A stretch of DNA of 64,000 nucleotides from Paracoccus sp. MBLB3053 (GTDB lineage: Bacteria; Pseudomonadota; Alphaproteobacteria; Rhodobacterales; Rhodobacteraceae): NCBI RefSeq assembly GCF_031822435.1, contig NZ_JAVQLW010000001.1, positions 62,001-126,000 of the forward strand, read 5' to 3'. The notes beneath the pieces were generated by a model. The model saw nothing but the letters and a program-made list of their open reading frames with translations, searched no databases and was not told the origin of the DNA. Made by a program: the position numbers and the translations under genes. Below are positions 63,621-64,000 of this stretch, piece after piece. Numbering within the stretch: position 1 is the stretch's first letter; each line of letters begins with the position of its first letter.

Positions 63621-64000
63621 CACAAAGCTGCGCGAAGTGATGGCGCTGCAGGCCAGATCGCTGTTCGAGCGCGGCCTGACCTTCGGATCTTCCGGCAATA
63701 TCTCGATCCGGCTGGATGACGGCTGGCTTATGACGCCGACCGGGTCCAGCATGGGGGCGATCGACCCTGCCCGTATCTCGCGGCTGGATATGCAGGGCAA
63801 TCTGATTTCCGGCGACAAGCCTACCAAGGAAAGCTTCCTGCACATGGCGATGTACCGCCAGCGTCCGCGCGCAGGGGCGATCGTCCACCTGCATTCGACC
63901 CATTCGGTCGCGGTCAGCTGCATGCATGATATCGACCATCGCAACGTCATGCCGCCCCTGACCGCCTATTACGTCATGCGAGTCGGGCGCCTGCCCCTGA
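63614..64000 (+). CDS. otnC: 3-oxo-tetronate 4-phosphate decarboxylase OtnC, 5' part only
   Basis: 129 codons are present; the gene runs past the right edge. GGAG lies 7 nt before ATG 63614, which overlaps the otnK stop. Class II aldolase features are visible: FGSSGNISIRLDDGWLMTPTG, E73 and the zinc histidines H92 and H94 in AIVHLHSTHS. It would decarboxylate the OtnK product to dihydroxyacetone phosphate. Confidence 0.88.

Overview
The window is high-GC, densely packed DNA from an alphaproteobacterium, almost certainly a member of the Rhodobacterales (Rhodobacteraceae; Paracoccus-like, genus not determinable from the sequence alone). The evidence is the nifR3(dusB)-ntrB-ntrC-ntrY-ntrX-trkA-trkH-hfq-hflX block, the start of a gene-transfer-agent head cluster, FlaF/FlbT control of flagellin, an Lrp-type PutR next to putA, a bacterial single-chain pyruvate carboxylase and HemP. 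I see no rRNA, tRNA, CRISPR array, insertion sequence or integrase.

Layout. 1-0.95 kb: 5' end of a GTA-type packaging cluster (terS, terL, leftward, cut by the window edge) with a leader holding a promoter-like element and an intrinsic terminator. 0.95-3.4 kb: fabF-mltG (leftward). 3.6-9.3 kb: rightward run telA, DUF2927 lipoprotein, SPFH/GYF protein, zinc-ribbon membrane protein and a PfkB sugar kinase. The SPFH plus zinc-ribbon pair resembles the YdjI/YdjG membrane-stress partners. 9.4-21.6 kb: the leftward nitrogen-regulation/potassium/Hfq block. 21.8-27.1 kb: serine deaminase, then a lipoprotein and a YjbH-YjbF envelope/exopolysaccharide pair facing a small secreted protein with nine consecutive aspartates. 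27.7-30.9 kb: zinc uptake (znuB, znuC, zur leftward; znuA rightward) with two Zur-box-like 13-mers between zur and znuA. 31-37 kb: hemP, an RluB pseudouridine synthase with a 17-copy 11-residue repeat tail, tadA and pyruvate carboxylase. 37-42.8 kb: a periplasmic molybdenum hydroxylase (triheme cytochrome c, 2Fe-2S subunit, Tat-exported Mo subunit) divergent from its cofactor genes (MocA-like, XdhC-like), followed by a glutathionyl-hydroquinone reductase. 44-49.3 kb: a flagellar block (flgD, fliK leftward; FlgJ-like, unknown, fliC, flaF, flbT, DUF1217 rightward). 49.5-54.3 kb: putA, putR and a LysR regulator. 54.5-56.5 kb: glycosyltransferase-like plus sulfotransferase-like pair. 56.8-64 kb: aspartase, LysR regulator, small basic protein, aspartate aminotransferase, SdhE, a MarR-type regulator, a glyoxalase-fold protein and the start of an OtnK-OtnC acid-sugar pathway cut by the right edge.

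Many neighbours overlap by ATGA or GTGA, so they are probably translationally coupled (fabF-mltG, telA-DUF2927, zinc ribbon-kinase, dusB-ntrB, ntrY-ntrX, yjbH-yjbF, zur-znuC, xdhC-mocA, flaF-flbT-DUF1217). Most of the window is ordinary chromosomal core. The parts most worth a second look are the GTA leader, the telA/SPFH/zinc-ribbon operon, the YjbH-YjbF/poly-Asp locus, the repeat tail of RluB, the two NtrC-family regulators without GAFTGA, and the glycosyltransferase/sulfotransferase pair. All assignments come from reading motifs; no database search was run.
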